64,000 nt of DNA from Pseudomonas lalkuanensis (lineage in GTDB: Bacteria; Pseudomonadota; Gammaproteobacteria; Pseudomonadales; Pseudomonadaceae), in contig NZ_CP043311.1 of NCBI RefSeq assembly GCF_008807375.1, positions 5,808,001-5,872,000 on the forward strand. Reading direction: 5' to 3'. Numbering within the stretch: position 1 is the stretch's first letter; each line of letters opens with the position of its first letter. This document shows, one piece after another, positions 9,896 to 19,379 of the stretch. Below the pieces are notes generated by a model that was given only the letters and a program-made list of their open reading frames with translations, made no database searches and was not told where the DNA came from. A program made the position numbers and the translations under genes.

Positions 9896-10978
9896 TTAGA
9901 TCAAGGCTTTGCCATTGCGCACGAAGTTCGGCCGCACGATGCGTACCGGGAACCACTTGCCGCGGATTTCCACTTCGGCACGCTCGCCGGCGGCCATCGG
10001 CAGCCGCGCCATGGCGATGGATTTGTTCAGGGTCGGGGAGAAACTGCCACTGGTGATCTCGCCCTCGCCCACGCCCTCCACCCGCACCACCTGGTGGGCG
10101 CGCAGCACACCGCGCTCTTCCAGCACCAGGCCGACCAGTTTGCTGGCCACGCCGGCGGCGCGTTCTGCTTCGAGGGCCTGACGGCCGATGAAGTCACGGG
10201 TTTCGGGTTCCCAGGCGACGGTCCAGGCCATGTTGGACACCAACGGAGAAGCCTCTTCGCTCATGTCCTGGCCATAGAGGTTCATGCCGGCCTCCAGGCG
10301 CAGGGTGTCGCGGGCGCCCAGGCCGATGGGGGCGATGCCGGCGCCCACCAGTTCGTTGAAGAAGCCGGCGGCCTGATCGGCGGGGAGCATGATCTCCAGG
10401 CCGTCTTCGCCGGTGTAGCCAGTGCGGGCGACGAACCAGTCGCCGTCAGGCAGGCCCTGGAAGGGTTTCAGTTCGTGGATCAGCGCCGCTCGCTCAGTGC
10501 TCACCAGCTCGGCCACCTTGCTGCGTGCGCTGGGGCCCTGGATGGCCAGCACGGCCAGGTCGGCACGTTCGTCGAGCCGGACCTCGAAGCCCTGGCTGTG
10601 GGCCTGCATCCAGGCCAGGTCCTTGTCGCGGGTGGCGGCATTGACCACCAGGCGATAGCCGGAGCCGGTGAGGTAGACGATCAGGTCGTCGATCACCCCG
10701 CCCTGCTCATTGAGCATGGCGCTGTACAGGGCCTTGCCCGGGGTTTGCAGGCGCTCGACATCGTTGGCCAGCAGATACTGGAGCCAGGCCTTGGCCTGGG
10801 CACCGGACACGTCCACCACGGTCATGTGGGAGACATCGAAGACGCCGCAGTCGCGGCGCACCTGATGGTGTTCCTCGACCTGGGAGCCGTAGTGCAGCGG
10901 CATGTCCCAGCCGCCGAAATCGACCATCTTGGCTCCCAGCGCCAGGTGCTGGTCGTGCAATGGAGTGCGCTGTCCCAT
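9896..10978 (-). CDS. gcvT: Aminomethyltransferase, glycine cleavage T protein
   Basis: The 360-residue T protein releases ammonia and makes 5,10-methylene-tetrahydrofolate from the aminomethyl group on GcvH. The N-terminus ([22 protein letters not shown]) and [12 protein letters not shown] are diagnostic of the GCV_T folate-binding domain, and [11 protein letters not shown] is the conserved central motif. AAGGAGAAACCC directly precedes the ATG. It is the first gene of the operon. No glycine riboswitch is recognisable in the 219 bases upstream; only a weak -10-like TACAAT (complement of 11073-11078) was seen. Confidence 0.97.
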   Translation of the reverse strand: MGQRTPLHDQHLALGAKMVDFGGWDMPLHYGSQVEEHHQVRRDCGVFDVSHMTVVDVSGAQAKAWLQYLLANDVERLQTPGKALYSAMLNEQGGVIDDLIVYLTGSGYRLVVNAATRDKDLAWMQAHSQGFEVRLDERADLAVLAIQGPSARSKVAELVSTERAALIHELKPFQGLPDGDWFVARTGYTGEDGLEIMLPADQAAGFFNELVGAGIAPIGLGARDTLRLEAGMNLYGQDMSEEASPLVSNMAWTVAWEPETRDFIGRQALEAERAAGVASKLVGLVLEERGVLRAHQVVRVEGVGEGEITSGSFSPTLNKSIAMARLPMAAGERAEVEIRGKWFPVRIVRPNFVRNGKALI

Positions 10979-11197
10979 GGGTTTCTCCTTCCGGGCTTGG
11001 CGAGGATGCGGCGGGCCTTGGGCGCGGGATCATCCGCTGCCGCAGCAGGGTAGGCCGCAACGAATGGCGCGCATTGTAGCCGCAAGGTCGGGCACTGGAC
11101 ACTCCGGCTGGCAGTCAGCGAAAAGTGTGGTCGCGCATTAGCAAATTGCCATCGCGCCCTGCCCACTCCGGGCTCGCCGCCCCTTCTCCCACCGCGT

Positions 11198-12817
11198 TCA
11201 GTGGCCGATCCGTCGTGCCGAACGGCGTATCAGGCCGATCACCGGCAGCAGGCCGACCAGCACCAGCGTCAGGGCCGGCAATGCGGCGCGGGCCCATTCC
11301 CCTTCACTGGTCATTTCGAAGATGCGCACAGCCAGGGTGTCCCAGCCGAAGGGGCGCATCAGCAGGGTGGCGGGCATTTCCTTGAGGACATCGACGAACA
11401 CCAGCAGCGCGGCGCTCAAGGTGCCGGGCACCAGCAGCGGCAGGTAGACGCGGAAGAACAGCGCCGGGCCACCGACGCCGAGGCTGCGGGAAGCCTCCGG
11501 CAGCGACGGACGGATGCGCGCCAGGCCGTTCTCCAGCGGACCGTAGGCCACCGCCATGAAGCGCACCAGGTAGGCCAGCAGCAGCGCGCCGAGGCTGCCC
11601 AGCAGTAGCGGCTTGCCGGCACCGCCGAGCCAGCTGGACAGCGGGATTACCAGGTGTTTGTCGAGGTAGCTGAACGCGAGCATGAGGGACACCGCCAGCA
11701 CCGAGCCCGGCAGCGCATAGCCGAGGTTGGCCAGGCCGACTGCAGCGCGCACCGGCCGGGCGGGCGCCAGGCGGCGGGAGAAGGCCAGCAGCAGCGCCAC
11801 ACAGACGGTGAGCAGTGCAGCCATGCCGCCGAGGTAGAGGGTGTGCAGGATCAACCCGGCATAGCGCTCGTCGAGGTCGAAGCGGCCGCGCTGCCAGAAC
11901 CACACCAGCAGTTGCAGGATCGGAATGACGAAGGCACAGGCGAATACCAGGGAGCACCAGAAGGTCGCCGCCAGCGCCTTGATCCCGTGCAGGTGGTAGA
12001 GCGCCTTGCCCCGGGGCCGCTCGCTGGCCGGGCGGCTGGCGCCACGGGCGCGGCGCTCGCCATAGAGCACCAGGCAGACGCCGAGCAGCAGCAGGCTGGC
12101 CAGCTGGGCGGCGCTGGAGAGGCTGAAGAAGCCGTACCAGGTCTTGTAGATGGCGGTGGTGAAGGTGTCGAAGTTGAACACCGCCACGGCGCCGAAGTCC
12201 GCCAGGGTCTCCATGACCGCCAGGGCCAGGCCGGCGCCGATGGCCGGTCGCGCCATGGGCAGGGCGACCCGCCAGAACGCCTGCCAGGGTGATTGTCCGA
12301 GAACCCGGGCGGCTTCCATCAGCCCCTTGCCCTGGGCCAGGAACGCGGCGCGGGCCAGCAAGTAGACGTAGGGATAGAAGACCAGCACCAGCACCGTGAT
12401 CACCCCGCCTGTCGAGCGCACCCGCGGCAACCGCAAGCCGCTGCCGAACCACTCGCGGAGCAGGGTCTGCACCGGGCCGGAGAAATCGAACAGGCCGATG
12501 AAGACGAAGGCCAGCACGTAGGCCGGTACGGCAAAGGGCAACATCAACGCCCAGTCCAGCCAGCGCCGGCCGGGGAACTCGCAGAGGCTGGTGAGCCAGG
12601 CCAGGCTGACGCCGATCACGGTCACGCCCACCGACACGCCAGTGACCAGCACCAGGGTGTTGCCCAGCAGGCGCGGCATCTGGGTGTCCCAGAGATGGGA
12701 CCAGATTTCCCCGTCCACTTCGCCCCAGGACAGCAGCAGGACGCTCAGGGGCAGCAGAACCAGGAAGGCGACGGCAAAGCTGATGGGATACCAGCGGCGC
12801 TGGGCGGGATGGGCCAC
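11198..12817 (-). CDS. Fused two-domain ferric-iron ABC transporter permease (FbpB/HitB type)
   Basis: The 539-residue inner-membrane protein has about twelve hydrophobic segments and two internal BPD-transport domains. Each carries an EAA loop: EAARVLGQSPWQAFWRVALP in the first half and EASRSLGVGGPALFFRVYLP in the second. This is the FbpB/SfuB/HitB arrangement for Fe(III) uptake. It lies 73 bases downstream of the iron-binding protein gene on the same strand. No ATP-binding subunit is adjacent, so the ATPase must be encoded elsewhere or shared. Confidence 0.9.
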   Translation of the reverse strand: MAHPAQRRWYPISFAVAFLVLLPLSVLLLSWGEVDGEIWSHLWDTQMPRLLGNTLVLVTGVSVGVTVIGVSLAWLTSLCEFPGRRWLDWALMLPFAVPAYVLAFVFIGLFDFSGPVQTLLREWFGSGLRLPRVRSTGGVITVLVLVFYPYVYLLARAAFLAQGKGLMEAARVLGQSPWQAFWRVALPMARPAIGAGLALAVMETLADFGAVAVFNFDTFTTAIYKTWYGFFSLSSAAQLASLLLLGVCLVLYGERRARGASRPASERPRGKALYHLHGIKALAATFWCSLVFACAFVIPILQLLVWFWQRGRFDLDERYAGLILHTLYLGGMAALLTVCVALLLAFSRRLAPARPVRAAVGLANLGYALPGSVLAVSLMLAFSYLDKHLVIPLSSWLGGAGKPLLLGSLGALLLAYLVRFMAVAYGPLENGLARIRPSLPEASRSLGVGGPALFFRVYLPLLVPGTLSAALLVFVDVLKEMPATLLMRPFGWDTLAVRIFEMTSEGEWARAALPALTLVLVGLLPVIGLIRRSARRIGH

Positions 12818-12890
12818 GCAAACCTCTCGGGGATCGAAACAGGACGCCCCGGACTGGCCGGGGCGTCGAGTATAGCGGCAGAGCGGCGGA

Positions 12891-13892
12891 TCAGTTCCAG
12901 CCGACGCGGTCCATCATCTTGATGGCCTCGGCCTGGCGCTTGCCGGCCACTTCCACCGGGATGGTGTCGGCCTTGAAACTGCCCCAGGCGGCGACTTCAT
13001 CCGACGGCTTGACCTTCGGGTTGGCCGGGAATTCCTGGTTGATGCCCGCGAACAGGCTCTGCGCCTCGTCGGTGGTCATCCACTCCACCAGGGCCTTGGC
13101 GGCCTCTGGATGCGGCGCGTGCCTGGTCAGGCCGACGCCCGACAGGTTGACGTGCACGCCGCGGTCAGCCTGGTTCGGCCAGAAGATCTTCACCCGCAGC
13201 TCCGGGTTTTCCTTGTGCAGGCGGCCGTAGTAGTAAGTGTTGACGATGCCCACGTCGCACTGGCCGGCATCCACCGCCTGGATCACGGCGTTATCGTCGG
13301 CGAAGACGTCGGTGGCCAGGTTGTTCACCCAGCCCTGGAGGATTTCCTCGGTCTTGGCCGCGCCATGGGTTTCGATCAGGGTCGCGGTCAGCGACTGGTT
13401 GTAGACCTTCTTCGCGGTACGCAGGCAGAGGCGGCCTTCCCAGTTCTTGTCGGCCAGCGCCTCGTAGGTGGAGAGCTCTTCCGGCTTCACCCGCTCGGTG
13501 GAGTAGACGATGGTCCGCGCACGCAGCGACAGGCCGGTCCAGGCGTGGCTGCCGGCGCGGTACTGGGGCGGGATGTTGCTGTCGATCAACGGCGAAGTGA
13601 AGGGCTGCAGGATGCCCATCTGCTCGGCCTGCCAGAGGTTGCCGGCGTCGACGGTGAGCAGCAGGTCGGCTACGCCGTTCTCCCCTTCGGCCTTGATCCG
13701 CTGCATCAGCGGAGCTTCCTTGTCGGTGATGAACTTGATCTGCACGCCGGTCTTGGCGGTGTAGGCATCGAAGACCGGCTTGATCAGCTCGTCGATCCGC
13801 GAGGAGTAGACCACCACTTCATCGGCAGCCTGGGCCGAAACAGCGGCGGCGGACAGCGCCAGGAGCGCGAAAAGGGACTTACGTACCCGCAT
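12891..13892 (-). CDS. Periplasmic Fe(III)-binding protein of an ABC transporter (FbpA/FutA type)
   Basis: The 333-residue protein has a signal peptide (about residues 1-22, cleaved after AQA). The mature start [21 protein letters not shown] is typical of ferric-binding FbpA/FutA proteins. The NTYYYGRL stretch supplies the conserved adjacent tyrosines that coordinate Fe(III) in this family. The start is the ATG at 13892 ([10 protein letters not shown]), because it opens the signal peptide; an upstream in-frame start adds 15 unlikely residues. The permease follows it. A Fur-box-like sequence lies 31-49 bases upstream. Confidence 0.9.
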   Translation of the reverse strand: MRVRKSLFALLALSAAAVSAQAADEVVVYSSRIDELIKPVFDAYTAKTGVQIKFITDKEAPLMQRIKAEGENGVADLLLTVDAGNLWQAEQMGILQPFTSPLIDSNIPPQYRAGSHAWTGLSLRARTIVYSTERVKPEELSTYEALADKNWEGRLCLRTAKKVYNQSLTATLIETHGAAKTEEILQGWVNNLATDVFADDNAVIQAVDAGQCDVGIVNTYYYGRLHKENPELRVKIFWPNQADRGVHVNLSGVGLTRHAPHPEAAKALVEWMTTDEAQSLFAGINQEFPANPKVKPSDEVAAWGSFKADTIPVEVAGKRQAEAIKMMDRVGWN

Positions 13893-13922
13893 TGCAGGAG
13901 CCTCTTGTGATGTCGACGAAGG

Positions 13923-13941
13923 CTGAATGATAGTCAACCTC
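13923..13941 (-). promoter_or_regulatory. Candidate Fur box upstream of the Fe(III)-binding protein gene
   Basis: A 19-base stretch containing GAATGATAGTCA matches 12 of 19 positions of the classical Fur consensus by eye. It lies 31-49 bases before the start of a ferric-iron binding protein gene, the expected place for iron repression. This is inference from motif and context only. Confidence 0.4.
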
Positions 13942-14015
13942 AGTTGTGAACTCTAAGGGTTTATATGTCGGGGTATGTATTTAGGGGACTATGTGCACGA
14001 TTCTGCGAGCTGGAG

Positions 14016-14147
14016 AAGAACAAGGCGAAAATGGCCGAGGACGCGGAGTTTACGATTGTAAATGAGCAGTACTCACTTTGTTCGCCCTCCGGGCCGCGCT
14101 GAAGCGCGTTAGCCGCAAGCGGCTTCCAAAGCCTTTTTCAACGCAGT
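14016..14147. repeat. Intergenic repeat with TTTAC-N4-GTAAA palindrome (copy 1)
   Basis: The 277-base gap between the iron-binding protein and ubiI genes holds a structured segment. GCGGAGTTTACGATTGTAAA continues to TGAGCA at 14043-14068, with a TTTAC/GTAAA inverted repeat. It is followed by the small hairpins GCGC-TGAA-GCGC and AGCCGC-AAGC-GGCT, and ends with TTTTTCAACGCAG. The core recurs at 30183-30208 with 24 of 26 bases identical. No gene is seen in the segment. Confidence 0.6.
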
Positions 14148-14169
14148 TATTCCGACGCGCAGCTAATCG

Positions 14170-15390
14170 TCAGGCGCGCGCCAGGTCCGGTAGATCCCCG
14201 GAAAGTCCCAGCGCCTGGCGCACGAAAAGCGCCTTGGCCTCGGGCATGCCGTCGACCCATTTCAGGCCACTGTTGCGCAGCCAGCGCAGGGGCAGTGGGT
14301 CGGCCTGGAACAGCCGCTCGAAACCTTCCATCGCTGCCATCATCGCCAGGTTGTGGGGCATGCGCCGACGCTCGAAGCGGCCCAGCACGCGCTCGTCGGC
14401 CAGACGCTCGCCACGTGCATTGGCATGCAGCAGGACTTCGGCCAGCACCGCCGCATCGAGGAAGCCGAGATTGACCCCCTGCCCCGCCAGCGGATGGATG
14501 GTGTGGGCGGCATCACCGATCAGGGCCAGGCCTTCTTCCACGTAGCGCTTGGCGTGTCGCTGGCGCAGCGGGATGCACAGGCGCGGATCGGCGCCGAGCA
14601 CCTCGCCCAGGCGCCATTCGAATGCCCGGCCGAGTTCGTTGCAGAAGGCGGTATCGTCCAGCGCCATCAGGCGTTCGGCCTCGGCCGGGGTCACCGACCA
14701 GACAATGGAGCACCAGTGCTCGCCATCCCGCTCCAGGGGCAGGAAGGCCAGCGGGCCGTCATCGGTGAAACGCTGCCAGGCGGTGCTCTGGTGCGGTTCG
14801 GCACAGCGCACGCTGGTGACGATGGCGTGGTGCAGGTAATCCCACTCGCGGGTGGCGCAACCGGCCAGGCGGCGCACCGCGGAGTTGGCGCCGTCGGCGG
14901 CGACCACCAGCGGCGTGCGCAGTTCGCGGCCGTCCACCAGGGTCAGCAGCCAGTCGTCGCCGGAGCGGCGCAGGCGTTCCAGGCGCGCACCGGGCATCAG
15001 GCCGATACCGCTGTCGTGCAGCGGCTCCATCAGCGCGTCCTGGACCACACGGTTCTCGACGATGTGGCCGAGCACCTCGGCATGCACGCTGGAGGCGGAG
15101 AAATGGATCTGCCCGGTACCGGAGCCGTCCCAGACACGCATTTCGGAATAGGGGCTGCTGCGCCGCGCGAGCACACCCGGCCAGGCGCCCAGGCGCAGGA
15201 GGATGCGCTGGCTGGCGGCGGACAGGGCACTGACGCGCGGCTCGAAGGCCGCGGCCGGGTCGAATGGCTTGACGCTGAGCGGGCTGCCGTCGATCAGCAG
15301 GATGTCCAGGCCGCTGTCCTTCAGCGCCAGGGCCAGTGCACTGCCGACCATGCCGGCGCCCACGATGATCAGATCCGCGCGCAATTCCAT
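14170..15390 (-). CDS. ubiI: UbiI/VisC-type FAD-dependent ubiquinone-biosynthesis hydroxylase
   Basis: The 406-residue flavoprotein monooxygenase belongs to the UbiH/UbiF/VisC family. The dinucleotide-binding motif VGAGMVG starts near residue 11, the second FAD motif GDAAHTIHPLAGQGVNLG lies near residue 285, and FTDDGPLAFLPL is typical of ubiquinone hydroxylases. UbiI hydroxylates C5 of the polyprenylphenol ring. The gene is last in a minus-strand set ygfB-pepP-ubiH-ubiI, the arrangement also known in E. coli. The choice of UbiI over UbiF rests on this context. Confidence 0.88.
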   Translation of the reverse strand: MELRADLIIVGAGMVGSALALALKDSGLDILLIDGSPLSVKPFDPAAAFEPRVSALSAASQRILLRLGAWPGVLARRSSPYSEMRVWDGSGTGQIHFSASSVHAEVLGHIVENRVVQDALMEPLHDSGIGLMPGARLERLRRSGDDWLLTLVDGRELRTPLVVAADGANSAVRRLAGCATREWDYLHHAIVTSVRCAEPHQSTAWQRFTDDGPLAFLPLERDGEHWCSIVWSVTPAEAERLMALDDTAFCNELGRAFEWRLGEVLGADPRLCIPLRQRHAKRYVEEGLALIGDAAHTIHPLAGQGVNLGFLDAAVLAEVLLHANARGERLADERVLGRFERRRMPHNLAMMAAMEGFERLFQADPLPLRWLRNSGLKWVDGMPEAKALFVRQALGLSGDLPDLARA

Positions 15391-15435
15391 ATCAGGCCTT
15401 GAGGCTCCCTGTATGTCCGTTCGAGGCTCGCCCGG

Positions 15436-16620
15436 TCAATCCGGACGAGTGCCCAGGCCCATGGCCTGGCGGGCGAACCAGCGCTTGGCAGGCGGCAGCA
15501 GGTCGAGGCCGAGCAGGCCCAGGTTGCGTCCGGCGGCCAGCAGAGGCTCGGCGTTGGAGAAAAGGCGGGTCACCTGGTCGGAGAAGCCCACCGTGAGGTT
15601 CTGGTCCAGGCGCTGGCGCTGCAGGTAACCCTGCAGGGTGGCGAAGTCGCCCGGCAACCGGTCGCTGGCCAGCAGCGCCTCGGCCAGGGCCTGGGCGTCG
15701 CGCAGCGACAGGTTGTAGCCCTGGCCGGCGATGGGGTGCAGGCTGTGGGCGGCGTTGCCCAGCACCACAAGGTTGGAGCGCACCTGTTCTTCGGCTTCCA
15801 CCAGTTCCAGCGGATAGAGGTGGCGCGCGCCGACCTGCTGGAAAGCCCCCAGGCGATAACCGAAGGTTGCCTGGAGTTCGTCGAGGAATCGCCGTTCGTC
15901 CAGTCGAGCCAGGCGTTCGGCGTCGTCGCCAGGGCGGCTCCAGATCAGCGCACAGCGATTCTCCGGCAGCGGCAGCAGGGCCATCGGGCCGTCATCGGTG
16001 AAGCGTTCGAAGGCCTGGCCACGATGGGCTTCCAGCGGGCTGACGTTGGCGATCAGCGCGGTCTGCTGGTAGGGAGTGCGGCGCACGCCGATGCCCAGTT
16101 GTTCGCGCAGGCCGGAGCGACCGCCATCGGCGAGCACGGCGAGGTCGCAGTCGAGCTGGGTCTCGTCGTTCAGGGTCAGGCGGTAGCCACCCTCCAGGGC
16201 CTGCATGCCGACCACTTCGGCCGGGCAGTGCCAGGTCACCACGTCCTCGTCCAGGGCCTGCCAGAGGCACTGGCCGAGCCAGGCGTTCTCCACCACGTAG
16301 CCCAATGCAGGCACACCCTCTTCCAGGGCCGAGAGACGGGCGGCGCCGAAGCGTCCGCGATCGGAGACGTGGATCTGCAGGATGGGCTCGGCGCGCTGGG
16401 CGATGGTCTGCCAGAGGCCGTGGCGCTCGTAGATCCGCCGGCTGCCGAAGGACAGCGCGGAGGAACGGGCATCGTAGCTGGGCTGGAAGCTGTTGCCGGG
16501 GGCGAAGGGTTCGATCAGGACGATCTTCCAACCCCGCGCCCGGGCACCTTCCTGCAGCGCCAGCGCGAGGCTGGCGCCGACCAGTCCGCCGCCGATGATT
16601 GCGACTTGGCTGTGATGCAT
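15436..16620 (-). CDS. ubiH: 2-octaprenyl-6-methoxyphenol hydroxylase
   Basis: This 394-residue FAD-dependent hydroxylase is the UbiH partner of UbiI and hydroxylates C6 of the ubiquinone precursor ring. The N-terminal VAIIGGGLVGASLA motif binds FAD, and a second FAD site reads GNAAHSLHPIAGQGYNL, where the usual GD is GN, a feature of UbiH proteins. FTDDGPMALLPL is the family motif. Its start lies one base from the pepP stop, so the genes are cotranscribed. Confidence 0.93.
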   Translation of the reverse strand: MHHSQVAIIGGGLVGASLALALQEGARARGWKIVLIEPFAPGNSFQPSYDARSSALSFGSRRIYERHGLWQTIAQRAEPILQIHVSDRGRFGAARLSALEEGVPALGYVVENAWLGQCLWQALDEDVVTWHCPAEVVGMQALEGGYRLTLNDETQLDCDLAVLADGGRSGLREQLGIGVRRTPYQQTALIANVSPLEAHRGQAFERFTDDGPMALLPLPENRCALIWSRPGDDAERLARLDERRFLDELQATFGYRLGAFQQVGARHLYPLELVEAEEQVRSNLVVLGNAAHSLHPIAGQGYNLSLRDAQALAEALLASDRLPGDFATLQGYLQRQRLDQNLTVGFSDQVTRLFSNAEPLLAAGRNLGLLGLDLLPPAKRWFARQAMGLGTRPD

Positions 16621-16621
16621 G

Positions 16622-17956
16622 TCAGGCGGCCTGGCTGCGCGCAGCGGCCATCAGCGCCTCGATTTCGTCCACGGTCTTGGGTACGCCGCCGGTGAGGATT
16701 TCGCAGCCGGTCCTGGTCACCACCACATCGTCCTCGATGCGCACGCCGATACCACGCCACTTCTTCGCCACATCCTGGTTGTCGGCGCCGATATAGATGC
16801 CGGGCTCGACGGTCATCGCCATGCCGGGCTCCAGCACGCGCCACTCGCCGCCGACCTTGTATTCGCCGACGTCGTGCACGTCCATCCCCAACCAGTGGCC
16901 GGCGCGGTGCATATAGAAGGCCTTGTAGGCTTCGGAAGCGATCAGTTCATCGACATCGCCCTTGAGCAGGCCAAGCTCCACCAGTCCGGCGGTGATGACT
17001 CGAACGGTGGCCTCATGGGCTTCGTTCCAGTGCTTGCCGGGGGCGATTTCGAGGAAGGCGGCTTCCTGGGATTTCAGCACCAGCTCGTAGATGGCCTTCT
17101 GCTCGGGGCTGAAGCGGCCGCTGACCGGGAAGGTACGGGTGATGTCGCTGGCGTAGCAGTCGAGCTCGCAGGCGGCGTCGATCAGCACCAGGTCGCCATC
17201 CTTCAGGGGCGCGTCGTTCTCGCGGTAGTGCAGGATGCAGGCGTTCTTGCCGGCGGCGACGATGGAGCCGTAGGCCGGCATCTTCGCGCCGCCTTTGCGG
17301 AATTCATATTCCAGCTCGGCTTCCAGGTGGTATTCGTACAACCCGGCGCGGGAGGCTTGCATGGCACGCACATGGGCACGTGCGGACACCTCGGCGGCCT
17401 CGCGCATGACTTTCACTTCCGCCGCCGACTTGTACAGGCGCATGTCGTGCAGCAGGTGATCGAGCGCGACGAATTCCTTGGGCGGCTGGGCGCCCTGGCG
17501 GGCCTTGGAGCGGATGGTGTTGACCCACTCCATCAGGTGCTGGTCGAACTCGGTGTTGGTGCCGATGGAGTAGTAGACGCGGCTGCGCCCTTCGATCAGG
17601 CCGGGGAGGATGTCGTCGATATCCCCGATGGGGAATGCGTCGTCGGCACCGAAGTCGCGGATGGCGCCTTCCTGGCCGGCGCGCAGGCCGTCCCAGAGTT
17701 CACGCTCCGGATCGCGCTCGCGGCAGAACAGCACGTACTCGCCATGCTCGCGGCCGGGAATCAGCACCAGCACCGCTTCCGGCTCGGGGAAGCCGCTGAG
17801 GTACTGGAAGTCGCTGTCCTGGCGATAGACGTGCTCGACGTCGCGATTGCGGATATGCACGGGCGCGGCGGGCAGGATGGCGATGCTGTTGGCTTCCATC
17901 TGCGCCATCAGCGCCTTGCGGCGACGGGCGTATTCGGCCTTGGGGATACGGGTCAT
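16622..17956 (-). CDS. pepP: Xaa-Pro aminopeptidase P
   Basis: This 444-residue dinuclear Mn(II) metallopeptidase removes N-terminal residues preceding proline. The creatinase-like N-domain is followed by a pita-bread catalytic domain whose metal ligands are visible: the aspartates in CELDCYASDITRTFPVSG, the histidine in GHWLGMDVHDVGEY, and the glutamates in MTVEPGIYIG and GVRIEDDVVVT. The start at 17956 (MTRIPKAEYARR) is supported by AAGGAG about 8 bases upstream. The gene lies between ygfB and ubiH in a conserved operon. Confidence 0.95.
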   Translation of the reverse strand: MTRIPKAEYARRRKALMAQMEANSIAILPAAPVHIRNRDVEHVYRQDSDFQYLSGFPEPEAVLVLIPGREHGEYVLFCRERDPERELWDGLRAGQEGAIRDFGADDAFPIGDIDDILPGLIEGRSRVYYSIGTNTEFDQHLMEWVNTIRSKARQGAQPPKEFVALDHLLHDMRLYKSAAEVKVMREAAEVSARAHVRAMQASRAGLYEYHLEAELEYEFRKGGAKMPAYGSIVAAGKNACILHYRENDAPLKDGDLVLIDAACELDCYASDITRTFPVSGRFSPEQKAIYELVLKSQEAAFLEIAPGKHWNEAHEATVRVITAGLVELGLLKGDVDELIASEAYKAFYMHRAGHWLGMDVHDVGEYKVGGEWRVLEPGMAMTVEPGIYIGADNQDVAKKWRGIGVRIEDDVVVTRTGCEILTGGVPKTVDEIEALMAAARSQAA

Positions 17957-17995
17957 TCGCGCTCCTTCAGGGCGGGCAGGTGCCCGCCACAAGGG

Positions 17996-18550
17996 TCAAT
18001 GCAACGAGGGTTTGGCAGCTGGCGCGGCGGGCTTGGCGCACTCGGCGAAGAGCAGCAGGGGCGCCACGCGCAAGTATTCCATCACTTCCATATAGTCGCT
18101 CTCGCCGTCGTCGGAGTCTTCCAGGGCGCTCTGCACCTGGGCGATCGAGGCGAGGTCCTGGAGCACTTCCACGGCCTCGCCGGACAGCGCGCCCTCACGG
18201 GCGGTCAGGCCGAAGCCACCGAGGAAGCCCTGGCACCACTGGCCAAGGGCGGCGGCGCGCTCGGCCAGCGGCGCGTCGTCGCTGGGCAGCAGCAGGACCA
18301 CGGCCATCTCGGTGCCGGTCAGCTCGCTCTTGACCATTTCCTGCAGGCCGATCAGGGCCTGGCGCAGGCTGTCCTGGGGGGCGCTGCCAAGCAGTTCCTC
18401 GACGTCGACCAGCCAGGGCTCTGGCTCGAAACCGGCACCGGCGCAGCTGCGGCCGAGCAGCATGCCATGCAGTTCGGCGGGGGAAACCGGCTGGCCGGAG
18501 GTGGCCAGAAGCGCGGCGAAAGCGTTGTAGGGAGAATTCGAACTGGACAT
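17996..18550 (-). CDS. ygfB: UPF0149/YgfB family protein
   Basis: This 184-residue acidic YgfB/UPF0149 protein shows the family pattern: [14 protein letters not shown] near residue 22, [10 protein letters not shown] in the middle, and [18 protein letters not shown] near the C-terminus. The start at 18550 ([11 protein letters not shown]) fits the family; the longer frame upstream runs through the divergent promoter region. It is first in the ygfB-pepP-ubiH-ubiI operon and diverges from the zapA locus. Confidence 0.92.
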   Translation of the reverse strand: MSSSNSPYNAFAALLATSGQPVSPAELHGMLLGRSCAGAGFEPEPWLVDVEELLGSAPQDSLRQALIGLQEMVKSELTGTEMAVVLLLPSDDAPLAERAAALGQWCQGFLGGFGLTAREGALSGEAVEVLQDLASIAQVQSALEDSDDGESDYMEVMEYLRVAPLLLFAECAKPAAPAAKPSLH

Positions 18551-18694
18551 AAGGGTGGCTAGGCGCCAGAAGGCGCAATCACTAGAATGACGGCCTCGTA
18601 TCCTAGCAGCCTGGCGCCCTGAAGGCAGCATTGGCCGCCCGGCCACGACGCCCTATCTGCGTACCTGCGACAATTCGCACCGGCAGTTATGGGT

Positions 18695-18723
18695 TTGACC
18701 CTTCCTCGCGTCGATCCTATATA
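18695..18723 (+). promoter_or_regulatory. Strong sigma-70 promoter for the zapB-like/zapA operon
   Basis: TTGACC (18695-18700) and TATATA (18718-18723) are separated by exactly 17 bases, ending 32 bases before the first start codon. This is a near-consensus housekeeping promoter. Confidence 0.8.
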
Positions 18724-18755
18724 GTCCCGGTCACTCCTCACCAAGTAGACAGCCC

Positions 18756-18965
18756 ATGGAAGACGCCGAACTGCATGCACTGACAGCCAAGCTGGAACTG
18801 CTGATCCAGCGCGTCGAGCAGCTCAAGGCCCAGAACCGGCTCCTGCTTGCCAGCGAGAAGGCCTGGCGTGAAGAACGCGCTCATCTGATCGAAAAGAACG
18901 AAATGGCCCGGCTCAAGGTCGAAGCGATGATTTCGCGCCTGAAAGCCCTGGAGCAGGATTCATGA
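18756..18965 (+). CDS. Small ZapB-like coiled-coil protein (TIGR02449 family)
   Basis: The 69-residue protein is almost entirely a predicted coiled coil, with heptad-like Leu spacing (LTAKLELLIQRVEQL, later KVEAMISRLKALE). It resembles the TIGR02449 family found immediately upstream of zapA in gammaproteobacteria. Its stop overlaps the zapA start by 4 bases, so the two are coupled. A role near the FtsZ ring, as for ZapB, is inferred from shape and location. Confidence 0.85.
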   Translation: MEDAELHALTAKLELLIQRVEQLKAQNRLLLASEKAWREERAHLIEKNEMARLKVEAMISRLKALEQDS

Positions 18966-19276
18966 CCCAGTCCAACACCGTCACCGTCCAAATCCTCGAT
19001 AAGGAATACTGCATCGCCTGTCCCGCCGACGAGCGCGCCAACCTGGAAAGCGCCGCCCGTTACCTGGACGGGAAGATGCGCGAGATCCGTTCCAGCGGGA
19101 AAGTCATCGGCGCCGACCGCATCGCCGTGATGGCTGCGCTGAACATTACCCACGACCTGCTGCACAAGCAGCAGCGCCTGGACCAGGAAGCCACGTCCAC
19201 CCGCGAGCGGGTACGTGACCTGCTCGAGCGCGTCGACCACGCCCTGGCCGCCGATCCGGACGCACAGCAGGCCTGA
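18962..19276 (+). CDS. zapA: Cell division protein ZapA
   Basis: The 104-residue ZapA binds FtsZ and bundles protofilaments at the division septum. The N-terminal VTVQILDKEYCIACPADERANLE region forms the globular head, and the remainder is a long helix. The conserved AARYLDGKMREIR and AVMAALNITHDLL segments are present. It overlaps the upstream coiled-coil gene by 4 bases and is followed by 6S RNA, a conserved neighbourhood. Confidence 0.95.
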   Translation: MTQSNTVTVQILDKEYCIACPADERANLESAARYLDGKMREIRSSGKVIGADRIAVMAALNITHDLLHKQQRLDQEATSTRERVRDLLERVDHALAADPDAQQA

Positions 19277-19366
19277 GCATCGCCCGGCCGCGGCAGAGTG
19301 ACACTCCTTGGCGTTTTTTGACGCAGCCGGACCGACGCACAGCAGTTTCCTGAACGGTTCTTGGGG

Positions 19367-19372
19367 TATACT
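19367..19372 (+). promoter_or_regulatory. -10 element of the 6S RNA promoter
   Basis: TATACT lies 7-8 bases before the expected 5' end of 6S RNA. The matching -35 is poor (around TTTCC at 19346-19350). Confidence 0.6.
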
Positions 19373-19379
19373 CGCCGCC

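Noticed and set aside
10979..11197. Glycine riboswitch upstream of gcvT
   Set aside because: None of the conserved aptamer segments were recognised in the 219-base leader; only a weak -10-like TACAAT was seen.
16619..18562. 647-codon plus-strand open frame opposite pepP and ygfB
   Set aside because: It runs across two conserved genes and their spacer; shadow composition.
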